This document shows, in pieces, positions 1 through 12,468 of a stretch of DNA of 64,000 nucleotides. Positions within the stretch are counted from its first letter, which is position 1; the number at the start of each line of letters is the position of its first letter. Under the pieces are notes generated by a model. It saw only the letters and a list, made by a program, of their open reading frames with translations, was not told where the DNA came from and searched no databases. Location: contig NW_026647188.1 in the NCBI RefSeq assembly GCF_950295315.1, forward strand, positions 1,116,001 through 1,180,000. Reading direction: 5' to 3'. The stretch is from Erinaceus europaeus. Its lineage: Eukaryota > Chordata > Mammalia > Eulipotyphla > Erinaceidae. The translations under genes and the position numbers were made by a program.

Positions 1-463
1 TTATTTTATGTTTGTGAGGAAAGGTTACACTTAGAACATCTAGGTCTTATCCCACTCTGAGAAGCAACACTTGGCCTGCAACCACTCTCCAAAACTGCCC
101 TCACCTCTCCAATTTGGAAGTAGTCTTAGTGATGCTCCATCCAAGATGCAGACTGGTGTATTGCATCTCCCTGATCTAGCCTCAGAATCTCCTGTGTGCA
201 GGGAACTGCACTATGTCTATTTCTTCTTTGATTTACAGTTTTGGGATAGGACTTGGTGGACAAAAAGAGCCAGAGGGAAGTAGATGATTTGGCAGCTGTA
301 GTTTGTGCTGAAAGAGATTTATAGAGTGATAAGAGGCATATGAATGGCTCTGTGAGATGTCTCTCATGACTGTGGCTCAGAAGGGCCAGCTGTATCCGCA
401 TTACTACCCTAATCCAGAGCTGTGAAGGTCTCTAACTAAAATATATTTTCAGACCTCTACATG

Positions 464-545
<82 letters not shown>

Positions 546-846
546 AGACACTGCTGTAGTCATTTTCTACAATGGATGCGATATGACATTCAGAAAATTG
601 ATTGCTAAAGCCTGGAGAGAAACTGTGCATCAGGAAAAGAATTGTTCAAATGAGTAAAATCTCCAAATCATTAGCAATATGCAGCTCCATCGGTACCAAT
701 CGAAAAAGTCTTGAGAAGGAACTCATCCAGGAGACTCTCCACATGGACTGGCACCACAAGTTTCCTAGTCTGGCAACACACACAGGGCAGCTGCTAGTGC
801 CCAGTGCAAGCCTCAGGGCAAAATCCTCTCCCTCTTCAGTGTCTCA
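1..846 (+). repeat. U0: 3' end of an array unit (body end, TA/GA tract, tail)
   Basis: The window opens inside a body module and runs through the TA/GA microsatellite (465-541) and the tail to the next anchor at 847. An acceptor-like site (pyrimidine-rich run ending in TTTACAG) lies near 216-237. The tail ends in cttcagtgtct joined directly to the next head, which is the type I junction without a P module. Confidence 0.9.
465..541 (+). repeat. (TA)n(GA)n compound microsatellite, U0
   Basis: About 46 bp of TA followed by about 31 bp of GA at the conserved end-of-body position. Confidence 0.97.
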
Positions 847-3010
847 GAATTCAAAAACCTCCTACACTGTGTTCATTGATGACAGGATCAAACCTGGCTT
901 ATAGAGATTGTAAGGCAGCAGCTATCATGCCCAGAGACCCCAGACAGCCCCAGCCTTCACCATATGCTGTACTACCAGACCTGACAGTAATGTGTGTGTG
1001 TGTGTCTGTCTGTCTGTCTGACTGTGTGTGTCTGTATGTGTTCAGAGCTTACCTGTAGTAGTCAGAGCATGGGTGGAAAGTAGCCAGCCTCAGTTGCAAC
1101 TTTACAGAAAACCTAGCTGGTCAGGGCAAGCCAGCTAGCCCAGATTCTGGCTAAGCAAGAATGCATGTGCAAAAGGACTCTCATGTCTAAATCTCCTGAG
1201 TTACCTATTCAATTCCATGCCTCACTATCTATCATCCAAACACTGCCAACGGGGGAGGCTGGGGAACCCCTCAGAACTCAGGGGCATGAGCCTGTCCAGT
1301 AATATTTGGCTGCCTACTCAGCCTCCTAGCTCTCAGTCCACTGCTCAGGGCAGTAGATTACAAGCACAGAAAGTACACAGAAATAGCTATGTTTCAACAA
1401 AGATGGGAAGTGTGTTTGACCAAATAATAGTGGATGAACACGCTCCCTTACACAAACCCTTTGGGTCCAGCTGAGGCAATTGCTCCTGTGGCCTCACATC
1501 CCTGATCATGGTGTCCTGGTGTCCAGACATCACACTCAGAGAGATTCCCAGAAGTAGGCATGCATCAGTGTCCCATACAAAGTCGCTCTGCTTGCAGGAA
1601 GCACAAACTCCCCGGCCCCTTGCTACGGACAGACAAAAGGAAGATGGATGCCTCCATTGGCTGAATTCGGATCTTCCAGTGGAGATCACAGCCCCGCACC
1701 TCACCTGAGGGCGTGCTGTTGCTAATCAAGGCAATTGGAAACACCTGTTATCACTCGGGCCCTGAGGACATACTCACGAATCACTCCAGGAGCTAGCAGG
1801 CTGGCACACCTCATGACCCCGGTATAGTTGTGCTCCTAGTTGGGAAGCCCTTTTGGGCAAAAGTGAGAATATTCCCTAGATAAAAGAAAGAACTTCAGGT
1901 TTCAGAAGGACTTGAAAACCCCATGAGGCACTTGGAAAAGACATTTCACAGCCATCAAAACACCATCTTTCAGATCCCTGGAAGCTTCCGTTTTGCGTGA
2001 AAAATCTGGACACTAGTGTGGCCATCAGTACCACAGATCCTTTACATTCGGCTTAATAGAGGGAAAGCACAATGTGTGTGCCATGGGGATAGATTTTCAC
2101 TTCTCTTGACCTGGGTTCTAATGGAATAAGGACAAGGATGCGGTGCAGGAAATTGAGGAGGGCTGCGTTTAGGCTGAGTGTCAGCCTCAGGGCCCTGGAG
2201 AATGGGAGTCAAGCACAGAGGGCCTGGACAGCTGAAGCTGGAGATGGATATATGCCTGTTACCTGCAGCACGATCGCTGTCTCCTCAGTTCCCCAATGTA
2301 CTACGCCATATGCAGGAGACTAAATAATCCAAAGGGCAAAGAAAGGAAAATTTCAAAACCAGGAAGTCCAAGATCAAGATGCATGAGTACCAATAAGGGC
2401 CCAGTGAAGAAGGCATGTACAGACAGTCAGAGAGACAGAATGACAGTGATAGAAAAGGACTGAAATTCTGGCCCTGTGTTGATCAGTGCCAGAGCACTGA
2501 AGACAAACCCTCCATGCCCATGCATACTTCTTACAAGTAGCTTTGTTATTTTATGTTTGTGAGGAAAGGTTACACTTAATACATGTAGGTCTTAGCCCAC
2601 TCTGAGAAGCAACACTTGGCCTGGAGCCCACTCTCCAAAACTGCCCTCGTCTCTCCAATTTGGAAGTAGACGTAGTGATGCTCTAGCCAAAATGCAGGCT
2701 GGCGTATTGCATCTCCCTGGCCCAGCCTCAGACTGTCCTGTGTGCAGGGAACTGCACTGTGTGTATTTCTTCATTGATTTACAGTTTTGGGATAGGACTT
2801 GGTGGACAACAAGAGCATGAGGGAAGTAGATGATTTGGCAGTGGTAGTTTGTGCTGAGAGAGATGTGTAGAGTGATAAGAGGTAAACGAATGGCTCTGTG
2901 AGATGTCTCTCATGACAGTGGCTCAGAAGGGGCAGGTGTATCCGCATTAGTACCCTATTCCAGAGCTGTTCAGGTCGCTAGCTAAAAAATATTTACAGAC
3001 CTCTACATGT

Positions 3011-3012
<2 letters not shown>

Positions 3013-3059
<47 letters not shown>

Positions 3060-3121
3060 AGATATAGATATAGATATAGATATAGATATAGATATAGATA
3101 TATATATATATAGAGAGAGAG
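3013..3121 (+). repeat. (TA)n-(GATATA)n-(GA)n microsatellite, U1
   Basis: The only copy with a hexamer expansion: GATATA repeated about ten times between two TA blocks (about 3042-3102), then a short GA run. Confidence 0.97.
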
Positions 3122-3408
3122 ACTGATGTAGTCATTTTCTACAATGGATTTGATATTACATTCAAACTATTGATTGCTAAAACCTGGAGAGAAGCTGTCC
3201 ATCAGGAAAAGAATTGTCCAAAGGAGTAAAATCTTCAAATAATTAGCTATATGCAGCTCCAAGGGGACCGAGAGAAAAAGCCTCGAGAATGAACTCATCC
3301 AGGAGACTCTCCACATGGACAGGCACCACAAGTTTCCTAGTTAGGCAACACACAGGGTAGCTGCTAGTTCCCAGAAAAAGCCTAAGGGCAAAAACCTCTC
3401 CCTCTTCA

Positions 3409-3645
3409 GTGTGTTTAGATCTGAAAAAAAGAAAAGCGACCAAGGGCCAAGGAGAGCTACAATGGTGTCAATATTGAGCTGCAAATCAGAATGTGCCTTG
3501 TTTTTTGCAAAAAATCACCTGTGCCACAGAGATTCTGTTGTTCTTTCCCTCTCTTCCTCCCTCACACACTCACACACACACAAACACACACAAACACACA
3601 CTGTAACAGTCACACACACACATACATCCATGGAGGCACAGGCAT
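3409..3645 (+). repeat. Truncated P module in U1 with (CA)n
   Basis: Starts at gtgtttagatctgaaaaaaag and includes the CA-rich tract (about 3562-3630). It stops at gaggcacaggcatga, before the GC-richer ATTGG block, and is replaced by TA repeats and C. Confidence 0.82.
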
Positions 3646-3675
3646 GATATATATATAATGACTGATATATATATA

Positions 3676-3715
<40 letters not shown>

Positions 3716-3726
3716 TATATGTATGT
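3646..3726 (+). repeat. (TA)n tract between truncated P and C, U1
   Basis: TA-rich with a short TG interruption (near 3676-3684), the D-end form of microsatellite. Confidence 0.93.
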
Positions 3727-4012
3727 GTTTCTTTATTATAAACTATGAGGTATACTGGCATGGCTATGAGGAGACCGAGTATGGCTTGTGCCAGAGAGAC
3801 TTACAAAGCTGAGGCTCCAGAAACCTAGGTGAAATCGCCACGAAAACAAGCCAGAGCTCAGCAGTGGCCTGGTGACTCTCTTTATATATCTGGGCCTATC
3901 AGTAAAATAATATATAAGTAAAATATTAATGAGTGCAGACAGAGTGAGGGAGAGACTGTGAGAGTCAGAGACAGAAGGCAAGAAGAGAAACAGAAGAGTT
4001 GGAAAGACACCA

Positions 4013-4665
4013 GAAGTCAAAAACCTCCCACACTGTATTCAGACATGACAGTTTCAATCCTGGGTTGTAGAGATTGTAAGGTAGCAGTCTCTTGTCCACA
4101 GACCCCAGACAACACCAGCTTTCACCATATGTGTTAAGTATTTATGACAGGAAATGTATTGTGAGTGTAAACTTCCCTTCAAATATAAGAGAAAAATCTA
4201 TCAAGCAGAAGAAATGACCTCTCATGGAATATAGGACTAAATAAATCAATAAATATGCAAATAAATGGGGATGATCTAGGAGGATTTGAAAAAAAATAAA
4301 AAATAAAGCACAGAAAGACCTGATTACAGCAGAATCATAGAAACCATCTGCTGAGAAACTGAGGGCTGCTTAAAAATTCTGAGACACTTCAGAGTCCAGG
4401 GAAATTAAGATTTCAGGAGAATGAAAAGAAACTCATATTTCTTGAAGCTTACACTAGAGAAAGGAGGCAAGTTCTGTACTATGATAATTTTAATAAGCAT
4501 GCTGATATAAATGCTATTAGAAATGCTACTGGAAGGTTCTATTATTTATAATTGTATTGAATCCTGCTCCAGCTATGTGGCCAATTATTCATAAAAATGA
4601 AGCTGTTATAAATGTGTTAATTCTGATTAAGATCAATTACATAGGTTGGCAATTCCAAAAATGAC

Positions 4666-4747
<82 letters not shown>

Positions 4748-5067
4748 TTATATATGAACATTTATATATATATGGATGTATGTCTTTATTATAAAGTCTG
4801 AGAGATACTGCCATGGATATGAGGAGACAGAATATGGCTTGAGTCAAAGAGACTTACAAAGCTGAGGCTTAAGTAGCCTAGGTGAAAACACCAACAAAAA
4901 AGCCAGAGCTCAGCAGTGCTGTGGCAACTCTCTTTGTATATCTGGGCAAGTCAATAAAATAAGGATATAAGTAAAATATTACTGAGTGCAGACAGAGTGA
5001 GTGAGAGCCTGTGAGAGTCAGAAACAGAGAAGTTGAGAAGTGAAATAGAAGAGTTGAAAAGAGACCA
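4013..5067 (+). repeat. U2: type III unit (short head-D-C)
   Basis: The head runs only to about 4130 (accatatgtgt), where it passes into the AT-rich D module, lacking the (TG)n(TCTG)n tract. D ends in a TA/TG microsatellite (4668-4746), followed by C (about 4770-5067). At 1055 bp it is about 70 bp longer than the other type III units, which the expanded microsatellite explains. Confidence 0.88.
4668..4746 (+). repeat. (TA)n(TG)n microsatellite in D, U2
   Basis: About 30 bp of TA and 46 bp of TG. Other D modules have only a few TG units here, so the expansion is private to U2. Confidence 0.96.
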
Positions 5068-5210
5068 GAATTCAAAAACCTCCTATAATGTGTTCATTAA
5101 TTACAGGTTCAAACCTGGCTTGTAGAGATTGTAAGGTAGCAGCTCTCATGCCCACAGACCCCAGAAAGCCCCAGCCTTCACCATATGGTGTATTACCGGA
5201 ACTGACACTA

Positions 5211-5245
<35 letters not shown>

Positions 5246-7789
5246 TGTCTGTCTGTGTGTGTGTGTGTGTGTGCTCAGAGCTCACTTGTAGTAGTCTCAC
5301 AGCATGGGTGTCAAGGTAGCCAGCTTCACCTGCAACTAAGGTACAGAGAACCTATCTGGTCAGGACAAGCCAGGTAGCCCAGATTCTGGCTAAGCAAGAA
5401 TGCACATGCAAAGGGACTCTCATGTCTCCCTCTCCCGAGTTCCTGATTCAATCTTATGCCTCACTATCATCCAAACACTGCCAATGCCGTAAGCTGGGAC
5501 ACCCCTCAGAATTCAGGGGCTGGAGCCTGTCCAGTCACGTTTGGCAGCCTACTCAGCCTCCAGACTCTCAGTCCACTGCTCAGGTCAGCAGATTACAAGC
5601 CCAGAATGAACCCAGAAAGAGCTGTGTTTCAACATAGATGGGAAATGTGTTTGACCAAACAATAGTGGATGAACCCAGCCCCTCACACCTACCCTTTGGG
5701 TCCAGCTCAGGCAATTGTTCCTGTGGCCTCACAATCCCTGATCATGGTGTCCTGGTGTCCACACATCACACGCAGAGATTCCCAGAAGTAGGCCTGCATG
5801 AGAGTCCCATACAAAGTCGCTCTGCTTGCCGAAAGCACAACTCCCCGGGCCCTTGCTATGGAGAGACAAAAGGAAGATGGATGCCTCCATTGGCTGAATT
5901 AGGAGCTTCAAGTGGAGATCAAGCACCGCCCATCACCTGACCACCTGGCTGCTGCTAATAAATGCAATTGGAAACACCTTTTACACTTGGCCCCTGAGGA
6001 CAGACTCAGGAATCCCTCCAGGAGCTACCAGGCTGGCAGACCTCCTGACCCCGGCATAGGTGTGCTCCCAGTTGGGAGGGCCTTCGGGCCAGAGGTGAGA
6101 AAATTCCCTAGATACAAGAACGAACTTCAGGTTTCAAAAGGATTTGAAACCCCAGGAGGCAATTGGAAAAAACATTGCACAGCCATCAAAACACCCTCTT
6201 TCTGAACCCTGGAAGCTTCCGTTTTGCCTGGAAATCTGGACCCTGGTATGGCCATAAAACCACAGATCCTTTACATTCATCCCAATAGAGGGAAAGCACA
6301 ATGTGTGTGCCAGGGGGATAGAGTTTCACTTCTCTTCACCTGGGCTCTCATGGAATAATGACAAGAATACGGTGCAGGAAATTGAGGAGGCTGCATTTAG
6401 GCTGAGTGTCAGCCACAGGTCCCTGGAGATTGCAGTCAAGCACAGAGGGCCTGGACAGCTACAGCTGGAGATGGACATATGCCTGTTACCTGCAGCAGGA
6501 ACACTGTCTCCTCAGTTCCCCTCTGTACTACGCCATATGCAGGAGACTGAATAATCTAAAGGGCAAAAAAAGGAAAATGCAATACTAATCCATTGTGCAT
6601 TGGATGTTACTGTCAAAAACAGTGCAGTAGTAGTTGTAGTAATGTGTAGTATCTGCAAAAAGAAATATATTGTGTGTCCAAATTTCCCTTAAATTATGAG
6701 AAAATCTATCAGGCAGAAGAAATGACCCCTCATGTCTTATGTGAGTAAATATATAAATAAATATACAAATATATGGGGTGATCTAGGAGGATTTGAAAAA
6801 AATAAAAAATAAAAACAAAAAACACAGGAAGACCTGATTACAGCAGAAATATAGAAAACGTCTGCTGAGAAACAGAGGGCTGCTTTAAAAATTTTCTGAC
6901 ACTTCAGGTTCCAAGCAAATTAAGAATTCCCAAGAATGAAAAGAAAGAGCATACATATTGAAGCTTACACTAGAAAATGCAGTCAAGTTCTGTGCTATGA
7001 TATTACAATAAGGATACTGATAGAAAGGCTATTGGAAATGCTCCTGGAAGGTTTATAATTTATAATTGTAGTGAATCCTGCTCCACCTATGTGACCATTT
7101 ATTTATGAATAAGGAGGCTGTTATAAATGTGGTAATTCTGCATTAAGATCATATAAAAACGTCAAGAATTCTAAAAATAACTGATATATATGTACATATA
7201 TGTATGTGTATCTTTATTATCAACTATGAGGGATACTGGCATGGCTATGAGGAGACAGAGTATGGCTTTTGCCAGAGAGTCTTACAAAGATGAGGCTCCA
7301 GAAATCTAGGTGAAATCGCCAACAAAACAATCCAGAGCTCAGCAGTGCCCTGGTGACTCTCTTGTATATCTGGACCTGTCAGTAAAATAATAAATAGGTA
7401 AAATATTAATTAGTGCAGACAGAGTGAGAGCCTGTGAGAGTCAGAGACAGAGAAGGCGAGAAGAGAAATAGAAGAGTTTTAGAGAGAGATACACTGATAT
7501 AGTCATTTTCTACAATGGATTCGATATGACATTCAGACAATTGATTGCTAAAACCTGGAGAGAAACTGTGCATCAGGGAAATAATTGTCCAAAGGAGTAA
7601 AATCTCCAAATCATTAACTATATGCAGCTCCATCGGGACCGATCAAAAAAGGCTCCATAAGGAACTAATCCAGGAGACTCTCCACAAGGACAGGCTCCAC
7701 AAGTTTCCTAGTCTGGCAACACACACAGGGCAGCTGCTAGTTCCCAGTGCAAGCCTCAGGGCAAAAACCTCACTGTCTTCAGTGTCTCA
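5068..7789 (+). repeat. U3: hybrid unit (head-body-E/D-C-tail)
   Basis: Head and body run normally to about 6578. There, inside the stretch aaggaaaatg, the sequence switches to the end of an E module (caatactaatccattgtg) and continues through D (to about 7205) and C (about 7206-7470). At about 7478 C is joined abruptly to gagagagatacactgatatag, the start of a type I tail. It is a double recombinant between the two main unit kinds. Confidence 0.85.
5213..5273 (+). repeat. (TG)n(TCTG)n head tract, U3
   Basis: Long TG run with short TCTG interruption at the conserved head position. Confidence 0.95.
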
Positions 7790-9392
7790 GAATTCAAAAA
7801 CCTCCTACACTGTGTTCATTGATGACAGGATCAAACCTGCGTTGTAGAGATTGTAAGGCAGCAGTTCTCATGCCCACAGACCCCAGACAGCCCCAGCCTT
7901 CACCATATGCTGTCCAGCAGACCTGACAGTAATGTGTGTGTGTCTGTCTGTCTGTCTGTCTGACTGTGTGTGTGTCTGTGTGTGCTCAGAGCTCACCTGT
8001 AGTAGTCTCAGAGCACGGGTGGCAAGGTAACCAGCCTCACCTGCAACTTATGTATAGTGAACCTAGCTGGTCAGGGAAGCCAGCTAGCCCAGATTCTGGC
8101 TAAGCAAGAATGCATATGCAAAGGGACTCTCATGTCTAAATCTCCTGAGTTCTCTATTCAATCCAATGTCTCACTATATATCATCCGGGGGAAGCTGGGG
8201 CACCCCTAAGAATTCAGGGGCATGAGCCTGTCCAGTCATGTTTGGCTGCCTACTCAACCTCCAAGCTCTCAGTCCACTTCTCAGGGTAGCAGATTACAAG
8301 TACAGAAAGTACCCAGAAAGAGCTGTGTTTCAATATAGATGGGAACTGTGTTCGACCAAACAATAGAGGATGAACCCGGTCTCTTACACCTACCCTTTAG
8401 GTCCGGCTAAGGCAATTGCTCCTGTGGCCTCACATCCCTGATCATGGTGTCCTGGTGTCCACACATCACACTCATAGAGATTCCCAGAAGTAGGCATGCA
8501 TGAGAGTCCCATTCAAAGTCACACTGCTTTCAGGAAGTACAAACTCCCCAGGCCCTTGCTATGGACAGACAAAAGAAAGATGGATGCCTCCATTGGCTGA
8601 ATTAGGAACTTCCAGTGGAGATCACAGCCCTGAACCTCACCTGAGGGCCTGCCTGCTTCTTAATAAAGGCAATTGGAAACACCTGTTACCACTTGGGCCC
8701 TGAGGACATACTCAAGAATCCCTCCAGGAGCTATATGGGTGGAAAATCTGGACACTGGTGTGGCCATCAGTACCACAGATCCTTTACATTCGGCTTAATA
8801 GAGGGAAAGCACAATGTGTGTGCCAGGGGGATAGAGTTTCACTTCTCTTCACCTGGGCTCTCATGGAATAAGGACAAGGACGCTGTGCAAAAGGTGAGGA
8901 CCTCTGCATTTAGGCTGAGTGTCAGCCTCAGGGCCCTGGAGCATGGGAGTCAAGCACAGAGAGCCTGGATATCCCCAGCTGCAGATGGACATATGCATGG
9001 ATCCTGCAGCAGCAACGCCATGTGCAGGAGACTAAATAATCCAAAGGGCAAAGAAAGGAAAATTTCAACACTAGGATGACTGAGTTCACGATGCATGCAC
9101 TGACTTCCTGTAAGGGCCCAGGGAAGAAGGCACATAGAGACAGTCAGAGAGATAGAATGACAGAGACAGAATGGTCCAGCCTCAGCCTGTCCTGTGTGCA
9201 GGGAACTGCACTATGACTATTTCTTCTTAAATAAACGATATGGCTCTGTGAGATGTCTCTCATGATTGTGGCTCAGAAGAGCCAGGTGTATCCATTTTAC
9301 TACCCTAATCCAGAGCTGTGCAGGTCTCCAGGTAAAATATTTTTTCAGACCTCTACATGTTACATATATATATATATATATAAATATAAATT

Positions 9393-9428
<36 letters not shown>

Positions 9429-9739
9429 CAGAGAGAGAGACACTCATGTTTTCATTTTCTACAATGGATTCGATATCACATTCAGACAATTGATTGCTAA
9501 AACCGGGAGAGAATCTGTGCATCAGGACACGAATTGTCCATAGGAGTAAGATCTCCAAATCATTAGCTATATGCAGCTCCAACGGGACCGATCAAAAAAG
9601 GCTCGAGAAGGAACTCATCCAGGAGACTCTCCACATGGACAGGCAACACAAGTTTCCTAGTCCGGCAACAAACACAGGGCAGCTGCTAGTTCCCAGTGCA
9701 AGCAACAGGGCAAAAAACCTCTCCCTCTTCAGTGTCTCA
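7790..9739 (+). repeat. U4: type I alpha unit with three internal deletions
   Basis: Compared with the complete type I unit U24, about 0.2 kb is missing at 8737 (ggagctatatgggtggaaaatc), about 0.27 kb at 9171 (gacagaatggtccagcc), and about 0.1 kb at 9229 (ttcttcttaaataaacg). The last deletion removes the conserved acceptor-like site. Alpha markers are kept. Confidence 0.85.
9363..9440 (+). repeat. (TA)n(GA)n microsatellite, U4
   Basis: TA block broken by taaatataaattta, then an imperfect GA run with CA interruptions. Confidence 0.95.
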
Positions 9740-10888
9740 GAATTCAAAAACCTCCTACACTGTGTTCATTGATGACAGGTTCAAACCTGGATTGTAGAGA
9801 TTGTATGGCAGCAGCTCTCATGCCCACAGACCCCAGACAGCCCCAGCCTTTACCATATGCTGTACTACCAGACCTGACAGTAATGTGTGTGTGTATGTTT
9901 GTCTGACTGTGTGTGTCTGTATGTGCTCAGAGCTTACCTGTAATAGTCTCAGACCATGGGTGTCAAGGTATCCAGCCTCTCCTGCTACTTATGTACAGAG
10001 AACCTAGCTTGTCAGGGCAACCCAGCTAGCCTAGATTCTAGCTTAGCAAGAATGCATATTCAAAGGGACTCTCATGTCTAAATCTCCTGAGTTCCCTATT
10101 CAATGCCATGCCTCACTATCTATCGTCCTGGTGAAGCTGGGGCACCCCTCAGAATTCAGGGCCATGAGCCTGGCCAGTCACATTTGGCTGCCAACTTAGC
10201 CTCCAGGCTCTCAGTCCACTGCTCAAGGCAGCAGATTACAAGCACAGAAAGTACCCAGAAAGAGCTGTGTTTCAACATAGATGGGAACTTTGTTCGACCA
10301 AACAATAGTGGATGAACCCGGTCCCTTACGCCTACCCTTTGGGTCCGGCTAATGAAATTGCTCCTGTGGCCTCACACCCCAGATCATGGTGTCCAGCTGT
10401 CCACACATCACACTCATAGAGATTCCCAGAAGTAGGCATGAATGAGTGTCCCATACAAAGTCGCTCTGCTTGCAGGAAGCACAAAGTCACTGGGCCCTTG
10501 CTATGGACAGACAAAAGAAAGATGGATGCCTCCATTGGCTGAATTCAGAGCTTCCAGTGGATATCACAGCCCCGCACCTCAACTGAGGGCCTGGCTGCTG
10601 CTAATAAAGTCAATTGGAAACACCTGTTACCACTTGGGCCCTGAGGACATACTCAGGAATCCCTCCAGGAGCTAGCAGGCTGGCAGATCTCCTGCCTCCG
10701 GGATAGCTGTGCTCCGAGTTGGTTGCCCCTTATGGCCAGAGGTGAGAATATTCCCTAGATACAAGAAAGAACTTCAGGTTTCAAAAGGATTTGAAAACCC
10801 CATGAGGCACTTGGAAATGTCATTTAACAGCCATCAAAACACCCTCTTTCAGAAACCTGGAAGCTTCCGTTTTGCGTGGAAAATCTCA
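9740..10888 (+). repeat. U5: truncated type I alpha unit
   Basis: The unit stops in the body at gtggaaaatct and continues directly with cagaattcaaaatcg, the next head. About 1.3 kb is missing compared with U24, including the TA/GA tract and the tail. The join has a short overlap (tct), as expected of end-joining or of unequal exchange between short matches. Confidence 0.88.
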
Positions 10889-12219
10889 GAATTCAAAATC
10901 GTCCTAAACTGTGTTCATTGATGATAGGTTCAAACCTGGCTTGTACAGATTGTAAGGCAGCAGCTTTCATGGCCACAGACAACAGACAGCCCCAGCCTTC
11001 ACCATATGCTGTACTACCAGACCTGACTGTAATGTGTGTGTGTGTCTGTCTGTCTGTCCATCTGACTGTGTGTGTCTGTGTGTGCTCAGAGCTCACCTGT
11101 AGTAGTAGTCTCAGAGCATGGGTGTCAAGGTAGCCAGCCTCAGCTGCAACTTATATACGGAGAACCTAGCTGGTCAGTGCAAGCCAGCTAGCCCAGAGTC
11201 TGGCTAAGGAAGAATGCATATGCAAAGGGACTCTCATGTCTAAATCTCTTGAGTTCCCTATTCAATCCTATGCCTCACATCTATCATCAGGGGGAAGCTG
11301 GGGCACCCCTCAGGATTCAGGGGCATGAGCCTGTCCAGTCACATTTGGCTGCCTACTCAGCCTCCAGGCTCTCAGTCCACTGCTCAGGGGAGCATATTAC
11401 AAGCACATACAGTACCCAGAAAGAGCTGTGTTTCAACATAGATGGGAACTCTGTTCAACCAAAAAATAGTGGATGAACCCGGTATCTTACACCTCCCCTT
11501 AGGTCCGGCTAAGGCAATTGCTCCTGTGGCCTCAAATCCCTGATCATGGAGTCCTGTTGTCCACAAACCACACTCAGAGAGATTCCCAGAAGTAGGCATG
11601 CATGAGTGTCCCATACAAAGTCTCTTTGCTTGCAGGAAGCAGAAAATCCACGGGCCCTTGCTATGGACAGACAAAAGAAAGATGGATGCCTCCATTGGCT
11701 GAATTCGGAGCTTCCAGTGGAGATCACAGCCCCGCACCTCACCTGAGGGCCTGGCTGCTGCTAAGAAAGGCAATTAGAAACACGTGTTACTCCCAGTCTG
11801 CCTCTCTCTTTCCCTAGTAGGGTGGGTCTCTGGGGAAGCTGAGCTCCAGGACACATTGGTGGGGTCTTCAATCCAGGGAAGTCTGGCTGGCATCCTGATG
11901 ACACCTGGAACCTGGTGACTGAAAAGAGAGTTAACATACAAAGCCAAACAAATTTTTGAGCAGGGAGTATGGACCGACCAGTCAATGCCCATGTTCAGCA
12001 GGGAAGCAATTACAGAAGCCAGACCTTCTACCTTCTGCAACCCACAATGACCCTGGGTCCATGCTCCCAGAGGGATAGAGAATGGGAAAGCTATCGGGGG
12101 AGGGGGTGGGATATGGAGATTGGGTGGTGGGAATTGTGTGGAGTTGTACCCCTCCTACCCTATGGTTTTGTTAATTAATCCTTTCTTAAATAAAAAATTA
12201 AAAAAAAGTGAAAAAAAAG

Positions 12220-12289
12220 AAGTAGTAGGTGTGACTTAGAAAGGAAGAGAAGTTAGAGAAATAGGAATAAATGGGCAAATATATATATG

Positions 12290-12337
<48 letters not shown>

Positions 12338-12468
12338 GTATATATATAGACAGAGAACTACTGAATTTTCCAATAAAGGAAATGGAGAACCAGAACTCTG
12401 TAGTTGTAAAAGGTATTTCGTTATACTCCGAAAATAGTTTTGTAGATAAATATTACATCATTAATAAC
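12220..12468 (+). other. Probable 3'-transduced flank carried by L1 no. 1
   Basis: Sequence between the L1 A-rich tail and the second A run, absent from every other unit. It contains a TA tract (12276-12350) and aataaa at about 12373. Its source locus should lie immediately downstream of a progenitor L1 elsewhere in the genome. The alternative, an unrelated insertion in the L1 tail, is less likely because the target duplication brackets both parts. Confidence 0.65.
12276..12350 (+). repeat. (TA)n tract in the transduced flank of L1 no. 1
   Basis: A TA microsatellite that came with the L1-borne flank, not from the array unit. Confidence 0.93.

Larger units (their letters stand above)
847..4012 (+). 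repeat. U1: type I alpha unit plus truncated P and C module
   Basis: Head, full body and tail occupy 847-3408. Alpha markers are visible: atgtctaaatctcctgag near 1183, cacagaaagtac near 1367, and cggcttaatag near 2047. The tail is followed by only the first part of a P module (3409-3645, ending in gaggcacaggcatga), which breaks into a TA tract (3646-3726) and then a C module (about 3727-4012). The same truncated P-TA-C order recurs at 46140-46739, so this junction was duplicated, not made twice. Confidence 0.85.

Noticed and set aside
602..904. 100-codon frames across tail-head junctions (also 7545 and 56340)
   Set aside because: They begin with TTG rather than ATG, cross a unit junction that changes in units with a P module, and have no recognisable domain. 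They are shared because the units are duplicates.
4617..4847. Frames encoding runs of Tyr-Ile, Thr-His, Cys-Val or Glu-Arg
   Set aside because: They are translations of TA, CA, TG and GA microsatellites.
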